From NCBI GenBank assembly GCA_030248295.1, contig JASANH010000997.1, positions 248,001 through 312,000 of the forward strand: 64,000 nt of DNA, given 5' to 3'. How positions within the stretch are numbered: position 1 is the stretch's first letter; the number at the start of each line of letters is the position of its first letter. Of this stretch, positions 1 through 10,340 are shown piece after piece. The notes below the pieces were generated by a model. It saw only the letters and a program-made list of their open reading frames with translations. It did no database searches and had not been told where the DNA came from. The position numbers were made by a program, and so were the translations under genes. The stretch is from Mesodorylaimus sp. YZB2_4 (Eukaryota; Nematoda; Enoplea; Dorylaimida; Dorylaimidae).

Positions 1-671
1 TCGGCGAGGTGTCTGCTTTCACGTGGATGCGCACTACAGTACTGGGGAGTATTCGACTCGCGGCCAGGTAAGCAGTGGGTCCCTTCGTCACCTCGATTGC
101 GCACACCTTTTATTGGAGGAACGTGAAGTCCCCGCATCCGCGTGTACTCGCATCCCAGGATTATCATGGGCATGGGCATCGTCCTCGCAGCGTTTCGATA
201 AGCAGTTTCCCGGCAAGTGATGCAGAGTAAAGCGGCTAAGAAACTGTCGGCGAAGAGTAACCTTCTCTTCACGTTTGATTTAATCACCAAGCGCGGATAT
301 GCGCACTCGAAGGTGAGGGCACTCAAACGTGAAGGGACACGTTCACACAATGATTCACCCGGCCCAGCTCAACCTACTACCTGTGTGAGAAGCCGGTGCT
401 CCCGCCTTGACCTCTTGAGGCTACCGTTCCCACGGGAATGGAACTGTGGTCCCCTGCCCCGTTTGTAGCCCGCGCATGTAGCACCCTATTCACACGCACC
501 AACGGAGATAAGTCCAAAAGCGGTAAGTCGTCCTGTCCACCCAGCCAGGTTCAGCGGTCGCCTATAATTGGCCCAGTCTTCGGCTGAGGCGAGGCGAGGT
601 GACTGCGAGCCACATGGAGCGGCAGGCGGCTTGCCCGCATCTGCATGCCCCTCTGCACAAAGGTAACTTAC
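1..671. other. Probable first long intron of the VCPIP1-like gene, no exon recognised
   Basis: This stretch lies downstream (minus strand) of the donor that ends the VCPIP1-like exon. I read both strands for the next conserved VCPIP1/OTU peptide and found none, so the intron is at least 670 bp and the remaining exons lie beyond the left edge. Short open frames occur on both strands but none has a paired acceptor and donor plus a recognisable peptide. Confidence 0.5.
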
Positions 672-1231
672 CCGCACAATTCCAGATTCTTCTCTCGAAT
701 AGCGAATGCATAATTGCTCAGTACAAGCACATCGATCGGATCAGCTCGTCCCATTTCTTTTAATCTTTTTACTCGCCCATCGTCCGTCACACCATATCGC
801 TCAAACCAATCTTGCAAGAGCACGGTGTGTGGGTGCGAACTGATCCCGTCCACTGAGCGACTCGCAGCTCGCCATCGACCAAAACCCATCATACCCGCTT
901 TTTCCAACATTGCCGCTCGATCCTGCATCCATTGCAGCACTTCTTTAATCGATTTCGGGCTCAGAACATTTCGTATCTGGTCACTCAAATGTAAAGCATC
1001 GCATCGTCGACATTTCACCATTCGTGCACTTGTTCGAAACAACAGACGATTTCGACAAGTTTCATTTGGGCATCGTCCCGTACGTACGTCAAGCAGCTGA
1101 TCTGAGATCTTCGAAAATCGCAGAGCCATTCAGAACGTATGTTAGCACACAGTTCGAAAAGTTGATGTGACACACTTACCTCGAAGCACCTGACGTAGCG
1201 ACATTACACTTCCGCACCCAGCCATTACCAT
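672..1231 (-). CDS. VCPIP1-like deubiquitinase, N-terminal exons only (partial)
   Basis: This is the 5' end of a gene running off the left edge. The large exon (672-1101 in the two-exon model) encodes a zinc-binding-like segment CPNETCRNRLLF ... VKCRRC, then WFERYGVTDDGRVKRLKEMG and a segment ending ..NYAFAIREKN. Both the order and spacing match the N-terminus of vertebrate VCPIP1 (CPDPKCQARLFF ... RYGMDKQTGRAKLLRDM ... AFLIE), an OTU-family deubiquitinase that binds p97/VCP and acts in Golgi reassembly. The OTU catalytic core is outside the window. Two starts are possible. A single-exon start is at 1129. Alternatively, an upstream exon at 1180-1231 (17 codons plus 1 base) has a strong GAG|GTAAGT donor and joins in phase to the acceptor before 1101. 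I prefer the second. The exon ends at 672 with a GTAAGT donor. The stop of the DUSP11-like gene is about 150 bp upstream on the same strand. Confidence 0.72.
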
Positions 1232-1285
1232 CACCCCATCCAGCCAACAACACTTGAAGAAAACCACCCAACACGAAAATCCCGA

Positions 1286-1291
1286 TTTATT
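1286..1291 (-). promoter_or_regulatory. Putative AATAAA polyadenylation signal of the DUSP11-like gene
   Basis: On the minus strand AATAAA lies about 90 nt after the DUSP11-like stop codon and only about 55 nt before the first candidate VCPIP1-like start at 1231. This is seen directly; its use as a cleavage signal is inferred from position. Confidence 0.5.
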
Positions 1292-1380
1292 GACATCCAA
1301 AACTAAACTTTTCCCTAACATAAAAGATTTTATCCAGTTTAACAGTTACCTAGGGTTCAAATTTGTAGAATGTATGCAGA

Positions 1381-3386
1381 TTACTGATTGCTAGACCTTC
1401 GATAGGAATCACGACCTTCGTTCTTCCGCTTCCGATTCCGATCGTTCGTCCACTTGTTAAAATATTTGCCATTATTCCTAGGATATTTTCCACGGCCTCG
1501 TTCAAAGTCATCGCTACGTCGATCCTCCCATCCGTGGTTATAATAATCAGAAGGCCTTTCGTAAGGATTGTAACGATAGCTGGAACGATAGCGGTCGTCG
1601 GCACGGTCGCGATAGCGAAAATCGTTCCGCCTTTCGAAAGGAGGATAATACCTCTCATTCGATCTCGGACCACGATCCCAAAGCTTCTTGTCATCCTCCA
1701 TTTCGTTTCGCGATTGCCTCTCATTGTTGAAAAAGTACTTTTTCGGATGACTGGAAGACGACGAAATTTCCGCATCATTTCGACCATTAGTCGCCGAAGC
1801 AAATTTTTCCAAGTTACCACTTTGGCTGAAACATTTACAGATCTTATCACTCCATATGCACGGGACGGGGTATATGGGGGCTGTGTCAAGGCCAGATTTC
1901 CACCCAGTCTAGTTCGTGACCCAAGTTAGGTGCGACTGGATAGCACCTCGGGGCAAAGGGTCCATCAGACCAAGGTCACTAATTCATGCATACCTTATTT
2001 CGGGTGATTCTGGTGGCGTTCCATGCAATGCTAAAAGGTAATTTTCTCGCTCAATTGAATGACCTCGAGCTTGATTAAATTCTGAAAAAGACTTCAAAAA
2101 CCCGATTGAAGAGCTATATATTCATTTACCAGTAATTGCTTTCTCGGCAGTCCAGCCCATGCGATCAATCAAATATCGGCAAACCAAGTAGCCAGTTCGA
2201 TTGATGCCGTGCGTACAATGAACCCCGATAACAATGGCTTCGCCTGAAATCACGTGTGAATAGCACGTGGATAGGTTAACCGGGACGAGATAACGACATA
2301 CCATTTTCTCCATCGCTCTTAGACTGATCTTTCTCAAACTGATCAATAATGGCATAAAAACGCTCGATTTCTTTTGCACCAGGTACTTCGTGTCCTCGCA
2401 CGAAAATTTTTTCATAAGCTGCCCCAGCGCTCGTAATCTCCTGAAGAGATATTTTAGAAAGCTAATGGGTGTGCGCGTGCCAGGACATAATACTTGCACA
2501 CCCCAGAAATATTGCTTTACCTATCTTTCGGTCCCATCATCGAGACTGACAAGAACTATTACGGCTCAAGTTTTCTTGTCCGTACGGTTATGTAGGTACA
2601 TGTCGATCCCCGCTGAAGGCCACGTTTTGCGACATACCTTAGGGCTGTAGTAGCGGTCCGTATTCGTCAAATCGATAAGCAGACCCAGATTCATGCCTTT
2701 TAGCGCCAGATCCGATAACAGTCGCGAGGGTGTGAATCGTTGTTCTTCGTCTAGACTGCGACATATCTCCTGAAACATAAAGTTTTGAGAAAAACCATAC
2801 TACCTCGGTAGCATATACGGCATATGCGCAACTAGTGTTTTCTTATCGTATACAGTATATATACATACATGATTCACAGCACAGTACAGGTCTGGTCCCC
2901 CATTACGTATACTAGCCAGCCTGAGTACTACGGTACCTAGGTACAGTACCGGCCACAGTAACTTGTACCCGGATAGGAGTATACTTACGTCTTTCAATGG
3001 CACTTTCATACAAATAAACCTAGTTCCAGGTATTCGCTTCCCGGCATTCGAATATTTTTCCCACCTAAATATGAAAAACTTGGCTAAATTGCAAGGCGCA
3101 ATAGCGCAGTCTAGACAGGGATGGTACGGTCCTTTTGCACTCCACTCTACCTGTCAGGCAAAGCCGATTTGCGATGATTCCATCCACCTCGATTCTGCCG
3201 CCAATTTCGGCTCATCGTCTTCGCAATTACTGATTATTTCCGGCGGGAATCGGATCGAATCGAAATTAGGATTATCCGATTATGATAAGTTACTGTAGCA
3301 GACTGGAGGAGCCGAGCACTTGACACGCAATGGCGCGAAATTCAAACTTACCTTGGCTTACCTGTCAATCGTAGCATCGCAGCCAT
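1381..3386 (-). CDS. DUSP11/PIR-1-type RNA 5'-phosphatase
   Basis: There are seven exons on the minus strand: 3352-3386, 2989-3064, 2638-2769, 2302-2440, 2130-2243, 1994-2081 and 1381-1825. They sum to 343 codons (342 aa). The start region reads ..PRWEKYSNAGKRIPGTRF, then LGLLIDLTNTDRYYSPK, KIFVRGHEVP, and the cysteine-phosphatase signature HCTHGINRTGYL with the nucleophile at about C137. These follow human DUSP11 (PIR1) block by block. DUSP11 removes gamma and beta phosphates from RNA 5' ends, and the C. elegans orthologue PIR-1 associates with Dicer. The last exon adds about 145 residues of low-complexity R/Y/D/N-rich tail, which may bind RNA and is not conserved in sequence. Introns are 48-287 bp. 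The ATG lies 207 bp from that of the divergent DXO-like gene. An AATAAA follows the stop at 1286-1291. Confidence 0.92.
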
Positions 3387-3593
3387 GAGTAATCGTCCCG
3401 TCGAGCGAGATAGCGAACGCGCTACATTGCGCCGTGTAGAATTGCGCAATTTGTATCTAAGTTTCTTTGTACTCTCCTCAGCCATGTCTTGTATCTAAAT
3501 TGTCTCGTAGAGTCATTTTACAAAAAGGTACTTGAACCTTTTTCTGATAGACTGGCTTTAATTGCGGAAAGGAAAATGTTTTAGATTGAAACG
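3387..3593. promoter_or_regulatory. Shared divergent promoter region, DUSP11-like / DXO-like
   Basis: This 207-bp interval separates two start codons that point away from each other, so it must hold the 5' UTRs and promoters of both genes. It is pyrimidine/AT-rich and I see no clear TATA box. Shared regulation is inferred from geometry only. Confidence 0.5.
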
Positions 3594-5316
3594 ATGGATT
3601 TTTCGTCGAACTCTCGATACGGCAATGGCTCTCGTCGTCCTCGAAATTATCAGGATGCGAATCGATCGACGTCTAACGATGCAGACAAGCTGTTCGAGCA
3701 TCTTTGTTCCGAACCCAAGAAGATTTGGACAGTCAACATGGTCGCCCAGTCGATTTCAGAAAACGGAGATAGCCCTGTTGCAGTGACCAAACGGGACGTA
3801 ATCGCCTCGTATAACTGGGACGAATTTAGTTGGCGTCCAAAGATAATTGTGCCTGGAGCCCCGAACGAATTTCATGAATGGATGGGCGGCGATCTGAGCC
3901 GTCATTTTAATGAACCTAAAGCTGCCAGCCAAGATTTGAACCATGCCCCGTTGAACGTAATGGAGGCCGTGTTTACGGCTATAAGGATCTGCTATCCGGA
4001 GTTCAGGGCAAGTTTATCTGATCGTACTCTAAAGTGTGTAGGTTCTACCGGGTTTTGGGGGACCGTACTCTACCTGGTCTCCTTCGATCCCTTGACTTCT
4101 GCAACCCCCCCGCCTGGTAGGCCATGGCGAGTGGGAGAGAGTAATCGATACTCTCCCCTGGCTGGGAGACGTCAACCCCTCGGGTTGATGTTTCAGCCGT
4201 AGGGATGGTCGCGAGACCTGCCTGCTCCAGTTGGAGTCTTTGACCCGCCGACTTCGGTCGGCCACCTCCCTTCTACGCCTGCCAGGCTAGGTTACACCTT
4301 TTCCCTACATACTGTACGCAGTACTGTATCATGATTATCCAGTCTCCTGTAAGATTTCCAGCTACGACTTGATCGTCGATGGTTCTGCTCTGCAAGGTCT
4401 ATTTTACATCGCCTTTAAAACGATGCAAAAGATTCGACAGGAATCCAAATTGCCTCCATTGCCACACGTGTCGAATGACAGTCAAAACAGAGCGACCTTA
4501 CGTATTGATGTTCAAGTCATAGGATCGACTCTTCTGATGTTCCGAAGACAAACGAAGTCGCATTATCTTGCTGGAGGTGTAGGACCAGCCTTCCAAAGAG
4601 CGTGCTCGAAACCACCGCCAGAATCGATGATGATACAGAGTCAGCAGTATCGAGATCTCCAGGTCAATGGCGATTGCAACTTCATTTCGGAAATGAAATT
4701 TGGAGATATCAAGATGGTATTGACCGCCAACAGTCATGCAGCTCAATATCCGACGATGGAGCAATTTCGAGCCGAGACTCGGGGGTTGAAAGTACCATCG
4801 AATGTGGGAGTCGATGTTGTCATTGGTGGTTTCGCGGTAAGTAACAGTCGATTATTAGACAACTTCTGTTACGCCCCCTTATTCCAGGGTAATCCGAATT
4901 CATTGGCGTCCATCCCGTTGTCAAGCTTGACGGCGAAACAAACAACCGTTTTATTGCCCGAGAAATGGATATCGCTTTACATGCACGGTAGTACAGCTCA
5001 CTTCCTCGGGCGACACTGGAAGGGTAAGTTCGACGATCCGCCCTCTTTCAAATCGGTTCAAGAGATCAAAGAGTTATGCGGATTGGATGACATGGCCACA
5101 AATTACTGGGTCAAGGCATTGTATTATATTTTGAACGAAATCATCGAATTTGCTCGTCAGTATCGATCGAATCATCAGATTCGTACCTTCGCCGCTATCT
5201 CGGATCCAGAAAAAGATCATATTGGTGTGTTCGAATTCGAGAATGGGCTTGCGGGAAATGTGAATGTGGAATTAGTCACTAAAGAAACCATGCAGTATCT
5301 TGTGTCTACTCTGTAA
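3594..5316 (+). CDS. DXO/Rai1-like protein, possibly catalytically degenerate
   Basis: Exon 1 starts at 3594 (MDFSSNSRYGNG). After an intron that contains a repeat, coding resumes near 4354-4362 (SYDLIVDGSALQG) and runs to TAA at 5314-5316. A 51-bp in-frame intron sits at 4837-4887 (GTAAGT..CCAG). The first splice is unclear. A GC-AG donor at about 4005 (AGG|GCAAGT) fits in phase with an acceptor ending at 4353, and a GT donor near 4031 fits the acceptor ending at 4361. By eye, the C-terminal half matches DXO: IGSTLLMF corresponds to GSHPLLF, SEMKFG to the ELK motif, and GVDVVIGGFA..NP to GVPNVVAGFRNP, followed by a helix ending EIIEFARQ. Where DXO has the metal-binding E-x-D (GEVDC), this protein reads RQTKS. 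If the alignment holds, it is a paralogue that has lost deNADding/decapping activity. The assignment is tentative; the coding region itself is well supported. Confidence 0.5.
4040..4300 (+). repeat. Dispersed repeat R1, copy a (inside DXO-like intron)
   Basis: The segment shares ATCGATACTCTC, CTGGCTGGGA, ACGTCAACC, ATGTTTCAG and GTCGCGAGAC, in order, with 6485-6660. It lies wholly within the first intron of the DXO-like gene and explains why that intron (about 350 bp) is longer than its neighbours. No terminal repeats or coding capacity were seen. Confidence 0.6.
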
Positions 5317-6251
5317 AATGTTGGTAGCAGTTTTTGTTGATTTTAGCTGATCATCTTGTGAAAGCTGATCCGCCAACTGGTGATGATCTTGTACTTTTTT
5401 CATAGTAAGATGACTTGGTATTACTCTGAACAGGTGTATTTTACCTGTGCTTGTTTTCGAAATCCACTGTATTGCAAGTCGCGTAAGAACAAAACTTTGA
5501 AGACTGACTGTCCGAGCACTTCATTCACCCACCAGGCTCATCATAGTCAATAGCTTTTCTGTAGCCAGCTTGAGCCACTCATGATCAGTCCACAGGCTGT
5601 GAAAGGAAAAGGGACCACGTGCCAAATGTAGAGTTATGACTCGATAACTGTGGGGCTTAAAGCTCCAGCCTTCTGGCAGGAAGGGTTTCCCTTCAGGTAC
5701 AGCAGTCGAAGATGGTGTAGCTAACACTAGCCCACTATGGGCATGCCTATTCATATAGCAAATCATATAATTTATTAATTGCCGACTGATCGTTTATCAA
5801 ACTTTATTATTTATCTATTTCGTCGCACTATGTGTAACAGGCGGAGATATCTTAACTGAGTCTATCAATGACCAGTTCAGGTAAACCAGTCTGCTTCTTC
5901 GAGGACAGGCCCAGAGGCGAAATTGATCGTGAGAGCGAACTCGACGCGAGTGACTGAATTGATTTGCCGGACTGCTCCCATGGCGGCCCTTTCTCTGGTT
6001 TGCCCTAGGACAAACTAAGGATTTCATGCGTAGCACATGGGGTATTTTTCTGTGAGGGCTATGGACATATTCACAATCTTGACTGGTCCTCGAGTTACAT
6101 TGATACTAGCTTGTGTAACCAGCATTACTGGCTGTCGCTGGCCTTGCACACTTGGCTATGGGCGACTCACCTTGTATCCTAAAGTGGTGGACGCTGAACG
6201 TGTAGAGAATCAGGAAACTAATTCCTCGAGCACCAGTCGGAAAGGTTTCTA

Positions 6252-6440
6252 CCCTCCCGCCCAGTATCATCATGGGACGCTGGTGCTGGCCCAGGATGCC
6301 CTCGTGTGGAGGTGCTCCTAGCGCAGGCACACAGAGGGAAGCTGCCGTGAGAGCTGATCACCTCACGGCCTCGCGTATCACAATATGACTGCTGGCCGGC
6401 TATAGGCAAAAACGGGTTGGAAGTCCCGTGGGGATCCAGG
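6252..6440 (+). mobile_element. SINE tail fragment (copy D)
   Basis: The fragment matches the 3' half of the complete SINE at 55960-56414: CCAGGATGCCCT, GGAGGTGCTCCTA, CTGCCGTGAGAG, TCACCTCACGGCCTCGC, GACTGCTGGCCGGCT and GGTTGGAAGTCCC occur in the same order. The tRNA-like head is missing, so the copy is truncated. It shares a GACGCTGGTGCTGGC variant with the minus copy near 37.5 kb, which suggests a subfamily. Confidence 0.75.
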
Positions 6441-6484
6441 TATGCACGAGGCCAGACCCACGAAAGAAAAAGCACTTCTGGCGA

Positions 6485-6660
6485 TCGGGAGATCGATACT
6501 CTCCTGGCTGGGAAACGTCAACCACTCCACTTGAAGTTACCACTCTAGTAACTACTCTTGTTAATGTTTCAGCGGCAAGTATAGTCGCGAGACTTTCGGT
6601 ATCTCACATCTCCCGCCGCCTGCGTGCGCTGGTTACACCTGCTTTGGTGTCGGCTCTGTT
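6485..6660 (+). repeat. Dispersed repeat R1, copy b
   Basis: This is the second copy of the repeat at 4040-4300, with the same ordered blocks, and it follows a SINE tail directly. It carries a short extra insert (CTAGTAACTACTC) relative to copy a. Function and origin are unknown. Confidence 0.55.
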
Positions 6661-7143
6661 AGAACTTTTCATCAGCCGAGAATCAGGTCGCCTTTTGCTT
6701 CCCCCCCCCCCCCGGGTCTGTCTGATGGCGTCGCGCAGGGTTGACAGATCTATACGGAGCCCAGGCCACCAACCACGTTTTCCTAGTCCGTCCTATCTTG
6801 CGGCTTCGCATAGAGGGGAGTCTCGACAAATAGGACCGCAAATGGACCAGGAACTGGTTCAAACAAATAAGGCTCATTCGGTTCCCCCTCGAGTAGCTTC
6901 CCTCCCAGGACGCATATAGTTTCATTTTCCCCTGGGGTACCTATGTCCCGCGACGGTATGTGGTGTTGTGACTCACCAACATCTACGCTTATGCGACAGG
7001 ATTCGGGCTGATCTTACATGCAAATCGAGTGGTCCAAGGTCTTTCTACTTTAGCAAAAGCCTGGTACGAAGGCTCACCCTGCAGAGTATCGATCACTAAG
7101 ATATCAATTCCTAAACACTCCAGGCGTTTACACCGTGCCTCCC

Positions 7144-7161
7144 GGGGGGGGGGGGGGGGGG
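7144..7161 (+). repeat. Poly-G tract (18 bp)
   Basis: CCC is followed by eighteen G. It is the longest mononucleotide run in the window. Confidence 0.9.
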
Positions 7162-8452
7162 TCTGCAACTGCTATTTGCACTCTCGTCAGATTTACTGCT
7201 TGCGAGATCAGTCATTCACTGTTCTGCCACACGACTCATAGAGCAAAGGAATAAAAGAAGTACATTCTTAAGTGGTCATGATACTAACCTTTGCAATCTC
7301 ACGATCAGTGCTCGTCCCCCATCAAATGAAATACATGGTCTCATACAAAGGCGGTTTCACTTTCACCAGCTTTGCCATCTCATTCTCGGACATCTGCGAT
7401 CTCATAACTTTGTTCTTTTGATCGATTGACTTTGATTTCGTACATGCGCTGCTTTGATCTTGTCGAAACTGCGAGTGAGAAAATTTCTGCTGCATTTTTG
7501 TATCTGAAAATCAAAGACACAGCATCACATGACGATCAACCAGGGCATGGAGAATTTACCTTCTTCTTGATGTTGTTTATCCATGACTGGCCCGCAATTT
7601 CAAAAAGCGTTCGTAACCATTAAAGGTGCAAAAAAACAAACTTTGTTTACGTTTGGTACCGAGGAATCGCCAGCTGACAGCAGACAATTTAACTTAGACT
7701 TTGAATGACAGAGCGGCGGGAGTAAAGTCATGCTGGGCCCGTTGCACAAAAGTCAAGGACCAGCCAACTTGGGCAACTGTACGTACAGTAAGTTCTAGGA
7801 CCAGACCAATCGCTGGTGAAGGCAACTCCCCGCGAGCAGAAATTCGCCCCATGCTTACAAATTGCGCGGCAACACTCTTCGCCGGGGCCTGGACTTGCGT
7901 TGGTGACCGCTCTTCTGGCTTCGAACTCGGCAGTCCAGCTTCTGCGATTTTTCTAAACTTGTTTGACAAAGGCGGAATGTTGGCTCGGTCCAGCCTGGCG
8001 GCCGTTCTATTGCGAGGCCAATCAAATGTGCAAGGCCGATTACCAGTTCGCGTGCACTGATTCCTGCTCGTCAAACTTCGACTGGTCCATGTTAGGGATC
8101 GACCAGAAATGCTGACAAGCTAAGACTTTGACGAGTGATGACTGATTCGATGAGTGATTTATGTACATAGACTCGGACTGACGGCCAACAGCTGTGGTGC
8201 CTTTTGTGTTACATTTGGACAGACAATGAGTGAGTCAGACAAAGACTTTTCCAACTTGCTAAAGACTAGCGTCATCTTTTGTCAGAGGTATCCACTTTAC
8301 ACTTCATCTCGCTCAGGCAACCATTAAAACTATCAATGGTCAGTCGCAGCTCGGGCAGGGTCGAAGAGCAGAGGTGCCCTAACGACGCGCGGGTAAGTTA
8401 ATTATCGTCTTCGTGTCGTGACCAAAAAAGACTCTTATTTGCAGGAGCAAGC

Positions 8453-9756
8453 ATGACTGACGGCCGGATCACGAGGACGGGCGACTCGAAGGAGTCACCG
8501 CAAGACGACGATTCGCTGGCGACTGAAAGCGAAGACCTTTTGGACGAAGGAATAGTCATCGAAAGCCGATTCATCGTGGTCAGTGGGCTGGTTTGTTCGT
8601 CTGACAATGAGCAGGCACGAGGGTGTGCTTTCAGGTCGAGAAGCTGCAGTCGGGCTCGTTCGGTCAAGTGTTCCTGGCTATCGATAGGACGATGCAAGAT
8701 CTGGAAGTGGCCTTGAAAGTGGAGAAGCCTCGTCCGAATGGAAAGCGTTCGTGCTGCGCGCAGGAAGTGGCCGTCATGCAGCGATGCCAAGGTAACACAT
8801 CGTCCTTCGGTGACGCACGTGCGATCAGGGCTGTTGTAGGGCAGAAGCACATTCCGAAGTTGTACGCGTTCAACACGGCCGCCCAGTTCCCCTACATAGC
8901 CATGCAGCTGTTGGCGCACAACCTCGCCGATTTGCGTCGATCGAGTCCGTCCAAGGTGATGCCTCGCTTCTCGCTGGCTACCTCGCTTCGTCTCGGAATC
9001 CAAATGTTCACGGCGGTGCGGGACCTGCACAGCGTCTTTGTCATCCACAGAGACGTCAAACCGGTAAGCCTGCTGTGTCCTGCTCTGGATCCTTGCGGTC
9101 TAACTGAACTGCGTTTAGTCGAATTTCATGATGGGATCGCGAGGAAGAACGAAACGGTGCGTGTACCTGCTGGACTTTGGTCTGTCGCGCATCTTCCGCA
9201 AGGCCAACGGTGAACTGATCCCGCCTCGCATTCATCCAGGCTTCGTAGGCAGCACGCGATACGCCTCGCCGAACGCGCACGACGGACGGGTATGGAACTC
9301 CTTGCTCGCGGCCTTGCACCCTTACGGATGTGGCTTTTCAGGAGCTGGGTCGATGCGACGATCTCGTGTCGCTCTTCTACGTGTTTGTCGAGCTGCGCCT
9401 GGGACGACTGCCGTGGAGGAACATCGGGTCGAGGAACGTGGTGGGAATCATGAAAAAGTCGACCGGCATCGAAACGCTGTGCCAAGATCTGCCGGGCCCC
9501 ATCGTCGAATTGGGCAGACTGATTGAACAGTTGAAGTAAGTTGACGTCGACCCTGTGAAATCCCTTCATATAGTTGGTTTGTTTCAGATCCCCCGATGAT
9601 CCGGACTACGATCGACTGATCCAGCTGCTGCAACTGGTGGTGCAAGAGAATCGAATCGACCTCGATGGGCCACTCGACTGGGAGGAAAGCTTCGTCAAAG
9701 TGCTGCGCGAAGATAAAGAGAAACTGTCGCAGTCGCCCCCAAAAGGAAGTTCGTGA
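8453..9756 (+). CDS. Tau-tubulin-kinase-like (TTBK) protein kinase
   Basis: There are six exons: 8453-8578, 8635-8791, 8840-9063, 9119-9289, 9342-9535 and 9588-9756, giving 346 aa. The glycine loop reads LQSGSFGQV (aa 46-54), the ATP lysine is in VALKVE (K70), the catalytic loop is HRDVKPSNF (D166), DFG begins at D188, and the substrate loop reads GFVGSTRYASPNAH. The last feature and GRCDDLVSLFYVFVE identify the TTBK branch of the CK1 group rather than CK1 itself. An acidic/Ser N-terminal leader of about 40 residues precedes the kinase domain. The protein ends shortly after it, without the long tail of vertebrate TTBKs. Nematodes carry many such short TTBK paralogues, several of them sperm-expressed (for example SPE-6), but the substrate here is unknown. 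The codons are visibly G/C-ending, unlike most neighbours. An AATAAA occurs at about 10023. Confidence 0.92.
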
Positions 9757-10307
9757 TGGCGTGAAAGTGATTGAGACGACAGTTGCTAGACGATCCGGAT
9801 TGTGCTCTGCTATGTGCATTGGTTTTGTGTTGCGGTGCGGTGCGGTGCAAGTCGAACGTTGAACAAGTTGCCTAGCACTCCATTTCGGTCGCATGGTGCC
9901 TAAAGCGGCCGTCTTTCTTGGTCAGAGTGTCCTCGCTGTGGTCGTTTTTCGGCGTAAATAGACTCGCTTTGGTTCTCAAAGTCGCCGCTGTCACCGTTCT
10001 TGATCGTCAGCGGTAACGATCAAATAAACAGCCGTCTACCTGCTCTTCAGATATGACGTGCAGTTTTAGCCCGTGTTCGCTTGTCGCGGGGGCCGCTCTA
10101 GGATCCAGGAAGGCGGTTCCTGTGTTGCCATCTTATCTTTGCAGTGATCCCTCAATGAAGTACGGGTGGTGATACATTCTTTATCCATGGAGTTCCAGAC
10201 CGAGTTAACGCGGTTTCGATTTCCATAGTTACTTTCGGACTTGTTGCATTGATTCTCCATGCCATTGTAAATCAGATTGGATACTTCGGAATGTTTCAAA
10301 GGGAAGT

Positions 10308-10340
10308 GGCCGCGGTGATGCAGCGGTTCAGCATTCAGCA
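10308..10340 (+). mobile_element. SINE tRNA-head fragment
   Basis: The sequence CGCGGTGATGCAGCGGTTC followed by AGCATTC closely resembles the SINE head (GCGGTGGTGCAGCGGTTCGG) and stops abruptly where the 293-bp duplicated unit begins. It looks like an older SINE interrupted or captured by the later insertion. Confidence 0.45.

Larger units (their letters stand above)
5317..8452. other. Intergenic, repeat-bearing, no supported gene
   Basis: I see no exon chain here. It holds a SINE tail (6252-6440), a second copy of repeat R1 (6485-6660), a 13-bp poly-C run (6701-6713) and an 18-bp poly-G run (7144-7161). Open frames at 7694-8074 are present on both strands over the same bases, which is typical of chance. 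Confidence 0.6.

Noticed and set aside
714..1100. Open frame of 128 codons on plus over the VCPIP1-like exon
   Set aside because: It is a shadow of the minus-strand exon, which matches VCPIP1; the plus translation resembles nothing and lacks splice context.
5028..5034. GGTAAGTTC in the DXO-like last exon as a donor site
   Set aside because: Reading through keeps a sensible frame to the stop, and no acceptor that improves the match follows, so it is treated as coding.
7694..8074. Overlapping open frames of about 120 codons on both strands
   Set aside because: Both strands are open over the same bases, neither has splice sites or a recognisable peptide, and the composition is compatible with chance.
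9126..9569. 147-codon minus frame over the TTBK exons
   Set aside because: It is a shadow of the G/C-rich kinase exons on plus, which carry all the kinase motifs.
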